NCBI GenBank assembly: GCA_947034885.2
Contig: OX344749.2
Coordinates: 8,757,501-8,821,500, forward strand
Length of the DNA stretch: 64,000 bases
From: Thuidium tamariscinum
Lineage: Eukaryota; Streptophyta; Bryopsida; Hypnales; Thuidiaceae
Direction: 5' to 3'
Shown here: piece by piece, positions 11,973 through 24,047 of the stretch
Position numbering within the stretch: position 1 is the stretch's first letter
How the letters are laid out: each line of letters opens with the position of its first letter
Translations under genes and position numbers: made by a program
Notes under the pieces: model-generated
Database searches by the model: none
What the model was told of the DNA's origin: nothing
Seen by the model: the letters and a program-made list of their open reading frames with translations, nothing else

Positions 11973-12705
11973 GGGTGATTGCAAGAAAGGGTTGTCCTTT
12001 TTGGCATCACAATGGAAGTGACATTTGTGCCATTGGTTATAACTTTTGGGGTATTAATCTAATGTACTTGAAATTTTTATTGAAGATGGCCAACTTGATA
12101 GTAAAGAAATTCCTTATTTTTCAGAAATTTCCAAAAAACATTTTCTAATTAAATTTTAATTTACCTAATTTGTCACACTTTGCAATTTAGGGGTTTTTAG
12201 TACTGTGGAGTATCCAAAATTAATGATGTAGACTTGAAATTTTTATGGTATATTTATACACTAAATATTTATGAGTTGACCAAAAATATTTTTAAAAAAC
12301 ATTATTTTATGTCCTCTACATTGAATGCAAACAGGGGCCCCTTGCGCATACAATTCTGAACATCAAAAATGGTTTCAAAATAATTCTTTTGGTGAAATCT
12401 CATCATCATTAATCCTTCCCAAATTGAAATTTTTTAGTTTTTTAAAAATTTCTTTTCCTATTTTTTACAAATTAAAATGTGAAAGTACTCATTTTCATGA
12501 GATTTTGCACTTTTCTAGTTCTCCTAGTTAGAGAATTTTCCTGAACTTTTCCTTCTTAGGGTACCTTCTTCTTAAAGGTATATTCATGAAAATTATTTTT
12601 CATATTTTTTAAAAATTGTTTTTCTAATTAAATAGTACTCCTGAAAAAATCATGAGTACTATTCAAAACGAGACAAAAAATGGGAGGCCTTTCTTGCAAT
12701 CACCC
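11973..12705. mobile_element. Non-foldback relative of the giant foldback
   Basis: Ends are GGGTGATTGCAAGAAAGG (left) and CCTTTCTTGCAATCACCC (right), an 18-bp perfect inverted repeat. From the left end inward it runs parallel to the foldback arm, sharing 'ttataactttt', 'tttcaga', 'tttgtcacactt' and 'ctctacatt.gtgca'. The right half is unrelated to the arm. It may represent the parent form of which one half was inverted and duplicated. Confidence 0.7.
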
Positions 12706-14658
12706 TGGGGCACTAATTCATGATGACTATACTTATAAGGAGCTATGAGATGCTTCTACATTTTTCTACAAGTTGATTTATGCTCCACCAATTGGTAACA
12801 ACCTCTACAATAACCTTGAAGAAATACCACTTCCAAGATTATTGTCTTAAAAGTGGCAACTACTAGTTATGTGTACATCGGAGGCATTTTGGGGGAAACT
12901 ACATTTGGATTATCATGCATCATTGAAACCAACCACAAGATTCCACTATTCTCATTGCCAATGTTTTGTGCCCTTCATAATATTTGTAGACCATTTTGCA
13001 TTAGCGAAGAACCAAATTCGGTCACCAACTCTTTTCACAATCAAAAATTTAGATGACCGAGTATTTGGAAACCTAATGGATGTTGGTTGGTTGTCCAAGA
13101 CGGTAGTGGTGGAAGAAATCATCAAGTGTATCGTCTCTTGCGTAAGTGTTGTGTTCAAGTACCACATTAGCCGTTACACTTTCTACGTCAATTTTTTTTA
13201 TAGTGGAGAGTGTGTAGTTGGACACGAATGGGTGCCAATGGAGCATAAGGTAGAGACATAAATTATTATCCTACCATTTGTGATATTGGGCTCTATTCCC
13301 CTTATCTCCTTGAACTTTAATGTTGGCACCAATTTGCCTATCTCCCATCTCCGAATGGAAGTCCAAATTACAATGGGACAAGACACATCTATAGACTTTA
13401 GTTTTTTTGTTGGTACAACAAGAAGTGACGATTGGAAGATCAATCAACAGACCGAGGGAGAGTGTCATCATTGTCGCAGAAGATCTAGCCCTTCAATCTT
13501 TGAAACTAAAGATTTGAGGTCTTTGAATGTTTTTCTCTCTTTCAAACACAATGGCATCCAAAACTTCTATTGGTGTTTTATAGTGACAAATTTATCTTAG
13601 GAATAACGAACGTTAGCTTCTATCATAGAATGTCTTCCCTAATTCTAGTTCCAAACGACTTCAACCTCAAAACATTTGAACGTTACAAAAAAATAGCCTC
13701 CGTTTTTAATTGACACCACCAAAAATAGTGGTTTCTTATAGTGTACCATCCCAAAAAATAGTATGGACATCATTATTAGAGGTTGGGAGAATTGCTCAAA
13801 TGAAAGCACATAGTATAGCTAGACTTCATCCACATTTGATAGCCAATTTCCAAACTAATTCAAAACCATTTGGTTGCAATCACCTATTCTTGCTAGTAGG
13901 CCACAAGGTGACGAAGTCCATTGGAACTTAGTTTGTCCTCACGAGTGTAGCTTCCTATAGTTGGTAGTTTTGGCTGTAAGGTTGGTTCTGTCATGGGTCT
14001 TTCTTCTTGCCTAGCTTTGTTCTAGTTTTTGTACTCCTTTTATTTAATGCAATGGTTTTCCCATTTGTTCAAAAAAAATTTGCAAGTTCATGGAAATCTA
14101 AAGTATATCTAATTAAGTTCTGCTAAACACCCACATGAAAGGGAAAAGATGACATGCTAACCCTGACATAACAAGAAGCTGATGGTTATGACATGGGCGG
14201 CCAAGATGTAGCCACATTGCTAAAATCCAGTGGCTTTAGGTGAATCTTAGCTAATCATGATTCAATAATGGAGTGGATGAATACAAATTGAGATGTGAAT
14301 GAATAAGCATTTTTGCATCCTAGGTCCAATGATGTTAGTTTATTTGCTCAAATCTACATTTAGTCTTTGAATTCTAGAATGTACTTTTAGCATGTCCAAA
14401 ATCTAGGTAGAAATAGAGTGAATTTTAGCCGCTTTAGAGAACAAAACTTGCCATAGCCAAAACAAATGTAAAAGTAGTTTTCTAATTTTTTAGAACCAAA
14501 AACAATTAAAAAATTCATAACTTTCTCACTAAAGGTTGGAACACCACGAAACAAAGCCCGTGCACCCCTCCTTGCCAAGGGCTTTATGACCGTATTTAGC
14601 ACACAACTAGGGGATGCGTGGACCAAGAGATCTCAACATAACAAGCAAACAACCTATC
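12706..14658. other. Gene-free stretch
   Basis: Several open frames of 65-130 codons occur between 12850 and 13930 on both strands, but none shows a known domain and they do not join into a convincing gene. The end of this block, about 13960-14080, reads like a transcribed tail (TTTGTACTCC, then TTTAATGCAATGG, then an A-run). It could be the 3' end of an old LINE-type insertion, but no reverse transcriptase is visible. Confidence 0.35.
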
Positions 14659-14886
14659 TTAACCTTCTAATGCCAATGCGAGCACTAAGTGTTTGATACA
14701 TGACAAAGAATTATTGCATGTAAGACAAAATTGAAATTGTTCATCCTTGAAATTTTGTGCAAAAAGGAGAGGTCATGAATAGTAGTTAGTCTCCAATTAA
14801 TACTTTTGAATTTTTTTAAGTAGATGATTTGGATGGTTTCAAAAATCATGATTTCCACATAGACTAGCCCTTCCTTACAGGGTTAA
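14659..14886. mobile_element. TTAA-flanked short element E6, 228 bp
   Basis: Starts TTAA-CCTTCTAATGCC and ends CCTTACAGG-TTAA. The interior closely matches 56843-57050: both have 'actaagtgtttgat', 'gacaaagaatt', 'ttgttcatcctt', 'aaggagaggtca' and 'tctccaat.aatacttt'. The two define a short member of the TTAA group. Confidence 0.65.
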
Positions 14887-15060
14887 GGTATAGAAGGTAT
14901 AGATGTGAGAAAACTGAAGTACTCACCTGTTGGTTGGGATTGCCAAGGTGATTGTTCTACAAGTAGTTCCTCACCTACTCTGGTAACAGGTGCAGAAAAA
15001 GGACCATATTGTGGAGAAGACTCCATCGCCCTGTACCAATTTGGCCTTCATCTGTGGTCT

Positions 15061-15200
15061 AAGGCAAAACACCCATTCCCGTCCATGTATCCAAAACCGT
15101 CCAAATGTAGCAGGGGTGCACATTTTTCTTTGAAAAATGTGCACCTCTGCTACATTTGGACGGTTTTGGATACATGGACGGGAATGGGTGTTTTGCCCTT
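15061..15200. mobile_element. Near-perfect 140-bp hairpin
   Basis: Two arms of about 68 bp (15061-15128 and 15132-15200) are inverted complements with very few mismatches and a 3-nt loop. The arms contain 'cacccattcccgtccatg' and 'aaccgtccaaatgtag'. The outer 23 bp of the left end recurs at 16862-16884, and 'tttggacggttttgg' recurs at 17220. It may be a miniature hairpin transposon, or a hairpin that could feed small-RNA processing. Confidence 0.7.
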
Positions 15201-15654
15201 ATTTGACAGAAGAAATTAGACTCTCCCAATCAAAATAAAATATCCAGATCCACGGTATGTGCCAGTCTGTTTGATAACTTGGAGGTTTAGAATAGGAATC
15301 AGACTGGCTCAGAGCTTACGTTTTTATTTACAATGATGAATGTGGAGTTGCTGTTACAAATTTCATACAGAAACTCTCATTATCTACCCTAATGACCTGG
15401 AACATCTATTTGAGTACCTTCAAATCTGCTCTTCTTGAATACCCCTCAAACAGCACTTTGATGTAAGTTTGTATCTAGTTGTCTGCTGCCACCTTCCAAT
15501 CATTGATTCAAATGATGCTTAGAGAAGCCCCACTCCAGCAATAGGCCATAACTGCCCTGGAAAAGTTCTGTACCATTGATCTTCTATGTTGGAGGAATGT
15601 CCTCCATTGATTTGCTTCACTTTGTTGCTGTGGGGCTGCTGTCACAGTTACTCA

Positions 15655-16063
15655 GAGCATCCCCATGCCTGCTCTTCAAAGGGTTGCAAATTGATAATAT
15701 GGAGTGTTTGCTCTGTGAAACTGCCCCATGCCAGGCACTCCAAACCAAATATTTATTCAACAAAAACTTCAAAGTAACAATCACACTCAACTATTGTGTT
15801 TCTTCCCCGTGGCTCACTAAATCTTGATTTCCTCAATCTAGCACACTCTCAAAGAATTTTTAGCAATTCGAAGCTTGGAGGCCCATTACTTGGCCTGACA
15901 CCTTGCACCTGGCTTGATAATGGTAGTTTTTTGACTTGGGAGATGTGTTTAGTGAGTCCATTAAGAGTGTTGGCATAGGGCATGAAGCACTTTCACCAAC
16001 CATGAACTCATGTCAAACCCCATTTGACGCCCCTGCTTGAAGGCTCTGGCATGGGGATGCTCT
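15655..16063. mobile_element. GAGCATC-type MITE, 409 bp
   Basis: Ends GAGCATCCCCATGCC (left) and GGCATGGGGATGCTC (right) are perfect inverted repeats, followed inward by 'tgctcttcaa'/'ttgaaggct'. TCA lies on both outer edges, a 3-bp target duplication. The same GAGCATC end and 3-bp type occur at 23631-24047. This fits PIF/Harbinger-type MITEs, although those prefer TWA targets. Confidence 0.7.
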
Positions 16064-17517
16064 CAACAATGATAACATTTGCTCCAATAACTCAATCAAT
16101 TAGTAGCAAAGCAAATACACATAATCTACTATGGGTATCCCTTGAAAAGAATGTCCCTCTCCTTGCCCCTTGACAGAATTTTAAAAATAGAAAATAAAAT
16201 ACCTGATTTGCCCCCAACCAGAACCAAAAAAACTTTCTTACTAATATGATATGAAATATGGATATTTAGTATAGAGTACTGATACAAAATATATAAGATA
16301 AAATAGCCCATTACAGACCAAATGAGGAGTTTACCCTCATGTCACTGTTGAAATCTTCTAATTTTTTCCCCACATGTGGAGAAGTGAAAGAAATGATGAT
16401 AGCAGTTGAAACTATATTTTTTCGACAAAATCTGAATTCCTTATGAATTTTTAAAGTGTTCCACCCATCATGGTTTCTAGACTACCCCAAAACCAACCAA
16501 AACTATATCTATAATGGTCATCTTATTCACCTAATGCAGTCCAAATAGTATTTCTTAACACAAAAGGCTTGAAAGGGTGACTTCCTACAGTTAATTAACA
16601 GTGAAAAGTTGAAAGTTCCTATTGTGGCCCAAATCTCATTCTCTAGAACAAAATTGTAATGGGCTCATTCCTAAGAGTCCACAATAAGTTAGGTAAAAAG
16701 TGTGAAATGGGCTCTTTGACCTTATATGGGATGTGGGATGATGGGATATGATTGTTGATCCCACATCAATTGCAATCTAGAATGTCCCAAAACATATCGA
16801 TACAAGGAACAGTGCTAATCCAGCTATGCGGGGTTACTAACTTAATGCAATCACTTACCTTAAAGGCAAAACACCCATTCCCGTAGCTGTTCCTTGCAGT
16901 GGACCATAGATTCACCCAAATATGTCCCTAGAGTGTAGTTAATGTGTTTGCCACATGTGTAATTGTAATTTGCTGACAGGATTGATTGACACATAAGAAA
17001 ATCTTATTGGCTTAGTACTGATTTTCGTAGGGTTCAGTTTTTGGGGCACCTACAGGACGGTTCCGCAGGTCTAGGGAGCCAACACTTTGAAAATTTATAG
17101 AAATTACATACTGCGTCCAAAAAATCTAATTTTTTTTGGAATATTCATGATTTTCACTCGCTAATACTACAAAAATATCATTATTAGAAAACTCTGTCTC
17201 CAACTATGCTGAATTCCTTATTTGGACGGTTTTGGGTGTTTCCACTGTATGTCAACCAAAATCACTGAGTCTCAAACTGTTGTTTTTTAAACAAATGAAT
17301 TGAAATTTCATTGCAAAGCACAGTCTCAGTAAGAAAATCCCGAGAAGCGTCTCCCAGACTGATTTCACTTCCACCATGATCTTCAGCTTGGAGCCTGTGA
17401 TTGTAGACCAAGCCTAAAAATAAAATAATGTCATAATGAAGCTCCTGAATAACAAAAAATGTTGAGTTACAGCTGGCTTCAATGGATGGAGAAGTTTTTC
17501 TCATATACAACTTACAC
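16064..17517. other. Gene-free stretch with fragments of the 15-kb hairpin
   Basis: No gene is recognised. Position 16862-16884 repeats the outer end of the hairpin at 15061, and 17220-17235 repeats its inner part, so 16862-17240 is probably a larger or decayed relative of that element. The remainder is AT-rich without recognisable content. Confidence 0.4.
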
Positions 17518-17835
17518 TAAGGTAGGAGGCTCAAACTTGACCAGGCACTAAAAGCGAACATGACTGAGGTACATTTTGCTTTCTTTAATGTACAAAATTT
17601 GCACATTGAAGAAGCAGAGGTTGCTTTTGATGATCACATATGATCCCTTTTTTTCAACTTCAAAAAATTATAACTAATTCTACAGAGTTCCAAAAAATAT
17701 GAAATGACTTGAGTTAAATGCTTATTTTACTTGTCTTTCAAGGAAAATTTACTCAAAAATATGTCAACATGTTTCACCTTCCCAAAATTCAGTTCCCCCC
17801 CCCTTAGATGGTCAGTTTATGGATCCCCTGCCTTA
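17518..17835. mobile_element. TA-flanked MITE, 318 bp
   Basis: Ends are TAAGGTAGGAGGCTC and GGATCCCCTGCCTTA with TA at both edges. It is the same family as 3118-3448 and 18271-18596, in the same orientation as both. Non-coding. Confidence 0.75.
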
Positions 17836-18270
17836 ACTCCTACAAGATGCAAAAGTGGACTGATTGAGCCCTTCACTTGCTTGGGCTTCAGTTGAGGACC
17901 ATATGCCCATAAGCTGAAGTTAACTTAAAGATGTTTCACACTATGGCTGTCCAAGTTGAGAGGCCATCGATTCTACCAATCAGATTTTAGAAACCATGAT
18001 TTCCACCAATCATATTTGAGAAAACCATGCGCTCTTGACCTGGATGGCCGTAATGTGAAACGCCCCTTAAAGCTTAATCAGCAACCAGCCATGCATGAAA
18101 TTGACACCCATGCATCACTGACTTGAAGACTTGTCTCCTCCCTCACCTTGCAAAACATGAATGTGGAGGTCGTTCAACCATCAGAACCATTCAATTTAAA
18201 TTGTGGTTTGATTGAAACATGCATTAATGAGTTTGCATGTGTTTAAGTTAGTAATAATGAAGATTGTATA

Positions 18271-18596
18271 TAAGGTAGGAGGCTCGAACTTAGATAGGAC
18301 ATTTAGAACCAAATATGGCTCAGAGGTACATTTCGCTTTCTGCAATATTTCAAAATGTACAAATTGTGTACATTTTAGGTGGTGGTCACTTTGAGTCCAA
18401 TGGCTTTCAACTTTAAAATTTCATAACTAATTCCACAAAGATCCAAAAAATATGAAACAACTTAGGTTGGATGTCATTTCTACTTGTCTTTCAAAAAATA
18501 TTTATTGAAAAATATTTCAAGATGTTTTCCCTCCCCAAAATTCAGCTTCAGCGTTTAGATTGTCACTTTATGGACCTCCTACCTTATCACACAAAG
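18271..18596. mobile_element. TA-flanked MITE, 326 bp
   Basis: Ends TAAGGTAGGAGGCTCG and GGACCTCCTACCTTA. It lines up along its whole length with 17518-17835, so the two copies 435 bp apart are separate insertions or a duplicated element. Confidence 0.8.
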
Positions 18597-18899
18597 GATC
18601 AGAAGGATGTTGTGCAAATTGTTGGAATTTGTTTCTAGAAAATACCATTACAATATAATAGTAAATTTGTTGAGGAAATTGTGAGGTAACTCTGTGTATG
18701 ACAAGCAAAATGCCATCCCACCCATCAAAGGCAAATTTATACCAATGATGTACATTCCAGATTTGGTATATGCATCACTAAAATGTTTTTGCATGTAATG
18801 GGTTAGATGGCATCTTGTCTTACTTTACTATTAATTGAATGTAGTCTCATTTTTTTAGTTTTTTTTTTTTGAATCAAATGAAATGGAACTTCAATACAA

Positions 18900-19560
18900 T
18901 ATGGTAGAAGGGACCTATGATTGATCAAATAAGCACATCCAGACATGATTTAAGGAAGTGCAAGGCAAAGCAAATATTTTTAGAGGTTCATTGACAAAAA
19001 CAATAGGGATTGCAAAAAAATTGGTAATTTTATTTCTTGAATTGAAATTACTATAAATTTTGAAAGGCAAAAGTTAGACTTGACTTGAGACCAACATTTA
19101 GAGTCATTCAATTTAAGATAGAAGTACCTATTTTAGACAACCCCCTTTAATGACTTCATAGGGTGACCTATTGTGAACAAGACTTGGATGTACTATTTAT
19201 TGAAAAAGATTTATTATTTGTACCTTCTCGCCCAATCATCTCTCTTCCTTAATTGCTTAGGGAGAAGTGTCAAAGCTAATTGTAATAGCTTAGCCTATGA
19301 ATCTAGAATGGGTCCTAATGAAAAAATCTACATTTATATTGAAGAAAATATTCATTTTTGAAGAAAAAATATAATTTTCTTACATTGTTCCTCATCCTTA
19401 TGTTTGTATACATTGAGCTCAATTTCACAGTGAATTTCCTACATCTTACATGTTGAAATGCTTAAGTTATCTGTTATAGGTACTTCTATCTTAAATCATT
19501 TAAGAACTACTTTCCTACTCATTGCTTCTTACTTTCTTGCTCACTTAAGTATTATTAATT
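18900..19560. mobile_element. Decayed MITE interrupted by another element
   Basis: From 18930 to 19113 the sequence follows the interior of the 2193-2612 element ('agtgcaaggcaaag', 'ttcattgacaaaaa', 'gggattgcaaaaaaattggt'). It then breaks at the nested element 19114-19493 and resumes after it with the next family segment ('atcatttaagaac'). The left end is near 18900; the right end is unclear. Confidence 0.55.
19114..19493. mobile_element. TA-flanked MITE nested in an older MITE, 380 bp
   Basis: Ends TAAGATAGAAGTACCTAT and ATAGGTACTTCTATCTTA form an 18-bp perfect inverted repeat with TA at both edges. It sits inside the older element at 18900-19560, so it is the younger of the two. One short frame inside (19173-19361) has no recognisable content. 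Confidence 0.75.
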
Positions 19561-20132
19561 TATTGGTTCAAACCAACCCTTTTCTTTTTGGCACCATAGT
19601 GTCAGCTTGCACCATCTTAAAATAAATTTTTACTTTATGCTAAATAAAAGTAATCTTTTTTTTGCCAATAATTTATTATTTATATTTTAAATATAGATGA
19701 AATCACTAAATTTGGATGAAAAAATATATGAATACGATTGAAAAGTGTTTTTATGTCCCATAAATGAATGTTAAAATATAATGCTTCACCAAATTTTAAG
19801 TGATCACCATCTTAGCACTTTCTCAAAAAAAAATTTTAAAGGGCTCTTTCAAAACATACCGCCAGTTCAGTTTGCAATTGTGCCAGCCCATGCTTGCCAT
19901 ATTGCAAGATATTTTGAGAAGTTGCTCTGACCCTGGCTGTTGGTTGCAGGTGCCTGGCCTTGGCAGCTGATCATGGAACCCTGGATGTCCTGGATCTTAC
20001 TGTAAGATCCAGCCAGGTGCTCGGCCTGCCAAAGGTTTCAACAGCAACACTAATAAGTAAGATAATGATGGACCTCATCCAACTCATGTCAGGACACAAG
20101 ATGCAGCAGAGAGCGGGGGGAAAAAAATATAT

Positions 20133-20774
20133 TTAACTCCTAAATATCCAAGGCTTGTTTTGAGCTTCTTGGAATTTGTTCTAAGTTGAGAAAATGCCAA
20201 CATTTTGATAAGTTGTATCAATTTTTTTGGAATTGTAACCATACAAATTCAAACTAGACTTTCTAGGAATTGCATAGGAGAAGAAAATACAACAATAGCA
20301 CTTATGGAGTGAAAGATTATAATGTTTGATGATGAGGGTTTTAAAACTGTAAAAGTGATGAAAAGTGTTTCTATCCTCTTTTCCCAAATTTTGGTGGCTG
20401 AAAACATATGAGGTGAAAGGGCTTAACATGCATAACTCCAACCAATTTATGGCTCTTCAAAATCTACTCTACAATTTTTGTAAATGAATTCTGAATGTGA
20501 TTTTTTCTCTAAGATCTAATGTATTTGAGGCTCATTTTGAAGAGCTCTCAACACTCTAGAAAGTCAAGATTGCAAGGGGTACCCTTGCACAAAATATTAT
20601 ATAGAAAAATCACTATCATTCATTTTCCAAATTAAATTTTTGACACCAAAACTAGACTTTTTGAATAACTTTCCAAAAATACAAACTACTGAAAATAGCA
20701 ACTTGGTTTGGTTTTATTTAACTTCAAAGTTTTGTAAACACCATATTTTGGTGCCTTGGGCACTTAAGGGTTAA
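20133..20774. mobile_element. TTAA-flanked element E3, 642 bp
   Basis: Starts TTAA-CTCCTAAATATCC and ends GGCACTTAAGGG-TTAA. It is homologous along its length to E2 (5441-6095) in the opposite orientation. There is no transposase. The TTAA sites are intact on both sides. Confidence 0.7.
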
Positions 20775-20869
20775 TAAAAAATGCACTTTGTCAAGGGCAT
20801 CTTCAATCTGTTCGCCATGGGGAAGAACCACTAGTCAGTTCATTGTTAGTTGGTGGAATTGGGGAGTTG

Positions 20870-21372
20870 CTAGCATGTGAGCATGGAATTTATGTCCCTA
20901 CACTAAATAGTGAAATTAGGTTGCCTTACACTAATTTCTCAACATTCCACACTAAATAAATATTTATTGATATTGTACAAGATTGCACTACTCTTGAATT
21001 AGTTATTGGTGTAGTTGGAACTCAATCAACTCATAAACCTCTATATGTACAAATGGAAGGATTTGTAGAAATATTTGTTGACTTCGATGGCTTGTAGAGT
21101 TACTTTCTTAGGTTAAGGCAACCTAATTGTAAACGCTACCTAATTTTACTATTTAGTGTAAGTATGAGTCTAAAAGTCAATACTTATAGAGTCAACTCAT
21201 TTTATAGTTATAAGTGTCCATGTTATAGGTACATATGGTATAAATTCTTTGCATGTCATTATATACTTATGTTATAGATACGTATGTTATAAACATTGTC
21301 AAATAGTTGTAAGTACATACCTACAACTAAGTTTAAGGCTTGTAGGCTCATGTCTTTGTGCTCACATGCTAG
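20870..21372. mobile_element. Inverted-repeat element with nested inner repeats, about 500 bp
   Basis: Outer ends CTAGCATGTGAGCA and TGCTCACATGCTAG are perfect inverted repeats. A second inverted pair lies inside, at about 20896-20935 and 21110-21163 ('cactaaatagtgaaattagg' against its complement). The interior holds further ATAGGTAC-like direct repeats (about 21190-21320). No target duplication was found. Confidence 0.55.
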
Positions 21373-23630
21373 TATTGTTGGGGAATGAGGAAAAAAACAT
21401 TTCTAATTTGAAAACATTGAAAAATTAATGGCAAGAAAATCTATAAAATCTCTGTGCAAAGAAAAATAAATTTAATGGACTTGAAACTTGAAGAAAAGGT
21501 ATCAATATGGGAATTAAAAGAAAAATAGTTTATAAAACTCAAAGAACATCCCAAGGTAATGGTGTAGTGATGTAAACAAAGCAAGGCACAATGCAACCTT
21601 CAAGCTCCTTGTCAATCATCACTTTTAAGGACACTACACAAATGATCTTAGGCTTGTCATACTAATCCTTAATGAACACTCCATATTTACTCTTGGCTAT
21701 ACTTCATTGGTTTTCTATGCTAGCTAAAATATATGGATTTCAAAATTTTAATAGTTTTATTGTCTAATGATATATATGATTGAAAAAGTTATATTTATTT
21801 TATATTATTTTAAAAGTAATTTCTTTATAAAAATCATAGATAATTATAAAATATTTAAAATAGAATGAAATTTTGAACAAAATGGAGATCTCAAAGATAA
21901 ACATTATATTGTAATTGATGTACGTACTCCTTGAACTCAAATCAAAGGAACATTTGATAGAAGAATTCAATTATAGTAGTGGATTTAAACCCTTCAACTA
22001 AAGATGTTTGTCTTAAAGCATGATAAAAATAATAATTTTAACAATTTTGAAAAAAAGGTGAAATGAAAAGTAGATTTTTGAAGCTATATTTTCTTAGTTA
22101 AGTCTAAAAACATTTGATATGAACCGTTTGTAAAAATTGAAGTTTGACTTTTCAAATGCTCTTTGGACTCATGATGTTTTTGAAGGTTAAATTTCTTTTT
22201 GCTTTCTTCAATTGACTCTTACTACTCATTCAATTGATGCCATAAAGAAATCTTTTACTTTAGATAAGGCTTATAAAGTTTATAATCTTTTATTTGCTAC
22301 AACAATGATCCCAAATGGGTGATGTTGTGTTCCAATTTTTGAAGGACAATAATTGTTAGATGCCTTACTAGATATACAAGTCCAAAAAGAAATCTTTCAT
22401 TCATCTTCTACAATTGGCTAAGAAGCAAGGCCAAATTGAGAATGCTCTAAGGCGAGTTTGAAAGAGCTCTAATGTAGTTGTAAACCACAATGATGATTTA
22501 GTACAAAGGGAATCCAAAAATACACTCCCAAATGCAAACATGAATGGTCTTCTTTTTGTTCCAAACCCAGGTGTTTTTCCTTGGACTAAGACACTATCTC
22601 TTCAAACAAGCTTCTCATTTTTGACCAATTTGTAATTGGAACTAGGCAATTCTATTACTAAAAGCACATCTAAATGTACTTTGAAAAGGCACTAGGAAAT
22701 TCAAATTAAAACATTCAACAATGAAAATAAATGACTTCAAAAGCAAGCTAAAAGACAAAAATTGTAGAGGCATTGGTATATTACACTAAATAAAGTAAAA
22801 TTTGGCCAATTGTACTCCTAATGCATCCCAAACAGAAGGATCTTTTTCTCCTACATTAGAAGACAATTATAAACTAAAGCAAATTTGTTTGATAATAAAT
22901 CATTACCACTAGTCAACAAGATTTTTCATTTCAATCGAATAAAAAGTAACCTATGCTTTATTTAGTTGAAGTCTAAAAATGAGGTTGGATATTATATGCA
23001 AGTTATTCAAAGTCAAAGAGGAGTTAATAACTTTTATCCTAGTTTTAATGATTCTATGTTGGGCATAATGATTGTGCAAGGTTTGTGTTCCTAATGACTA
23101 AATTTATTGGAATATGCTCAATTTCAATTGACACTCATATTATTACACTCATTCCATCTCATCAATTCTATGTGATTGTATAGACTATAAGCTCAAGGTT
23201 GCTTCACATCTAGAGGCCGTGCCAATTCTTCTTGAGGCCAATTGCACTAATTTTCAAGCCCTTTGGAGATTAAAGGTTGTCTTCAACTATTCATTAGAAT
23301 AAGATTATATAATTTGTGCACCAATTCTTCCATAGGTAAAGGCCTTGAGGCCAAGAAGTCAAGTAGATTCAATAAAAATTAGAAAATTATAACCCTTCAT
23401 TCTCTCTTTTTTTATGGCCTCTTTGCACCTAAAGGCTGGGCTAATTGCCCTTGAGGCCAATTGCACAAAATTCAACTAATCTAATTTATTGATTTTTTTT
23501 ACAAGAACAACTTTTTTAATTGAAATTAGATATTGACCTTCCATTTCTGATGCATTCAATTTAGTAAGCACAAGCCATGTCAGATCATGTCTTTTTCCAA
23601 TATAAAAATTTATCTCACCAAATTGGCTTA
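21373..23630. other. AT-rich gene-free stretch, 2.3 kb
   Basis: No open frame above 60 codons, no recognised protein match and no repeat ends. I looked for LTR-retrotransposon landmarks here and found none. Confidence 0.45.
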
Positions 23631-24047
23631 GAGCATCTCCACTAATTGCGCAATGGAGAGGCTCAGGCAGGGCTGCCTTGCGAAGCTCAAGTAATGCGGC
23701 TGCCCACTTGCTGCTCCACTAGCCCATAGGAAGACGGTGATAAGACACAAGGAAGAGGACTAGGCGCGGGAACCAAGACTGCAAGTGTGCCTGGTTGTCA
23801 CGGAAAGCTTATAGTGCGTCATGTATGCGAAAAAAAGTCTTCAATGCTACACTTTATACGTAGAAGGCTCTGTCGTCTGACATACCGCGCCACTGTCAGC
23901 GTCCACCATTTGGCCGTCTCTTGGCCATTTTTGGCCGTGGCCGGTTATTTTTTCCAGCTTACAGTGCCTCCCGTGGGACAAGCACTGCGATTAGGCACGG
24001 TCATTCGCAGTGTTTGCGTTGCTCCCTGAGGCCCCGTGGGGATGCTC
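23631..24047. mobile_element. GAGCATC-type MITE with a GC-rich interior, 417 bp
   Basis: Ends GAGCATCTCCAC and GTGGGGATGCTC are inverted repeats, with TTA on both outer edges. A TTA/TAA target duplication is typical of PIF/Harbinger elements. The interior is much richer in G+C than the surrounding DNA. The open frames inside (for example 23787-24029) have no recognisable domain. Confidence 0.75.

Noticed and set aside
12853-13600. Overlapping open frames up to 130 codons on both strands
   Set aside because: No recognisable domain, frames conflict, and no consistent exon structure or homologue could be recalled.
21373-23630. Search for an LTR retrotransposon or virus-derived element
   Set aside because: No paired terminal repeats with TG...CA ends, no primer-binding site, and no reverse transcriptase or capsid-like protein blocks were seen here or elsewhere in the window.
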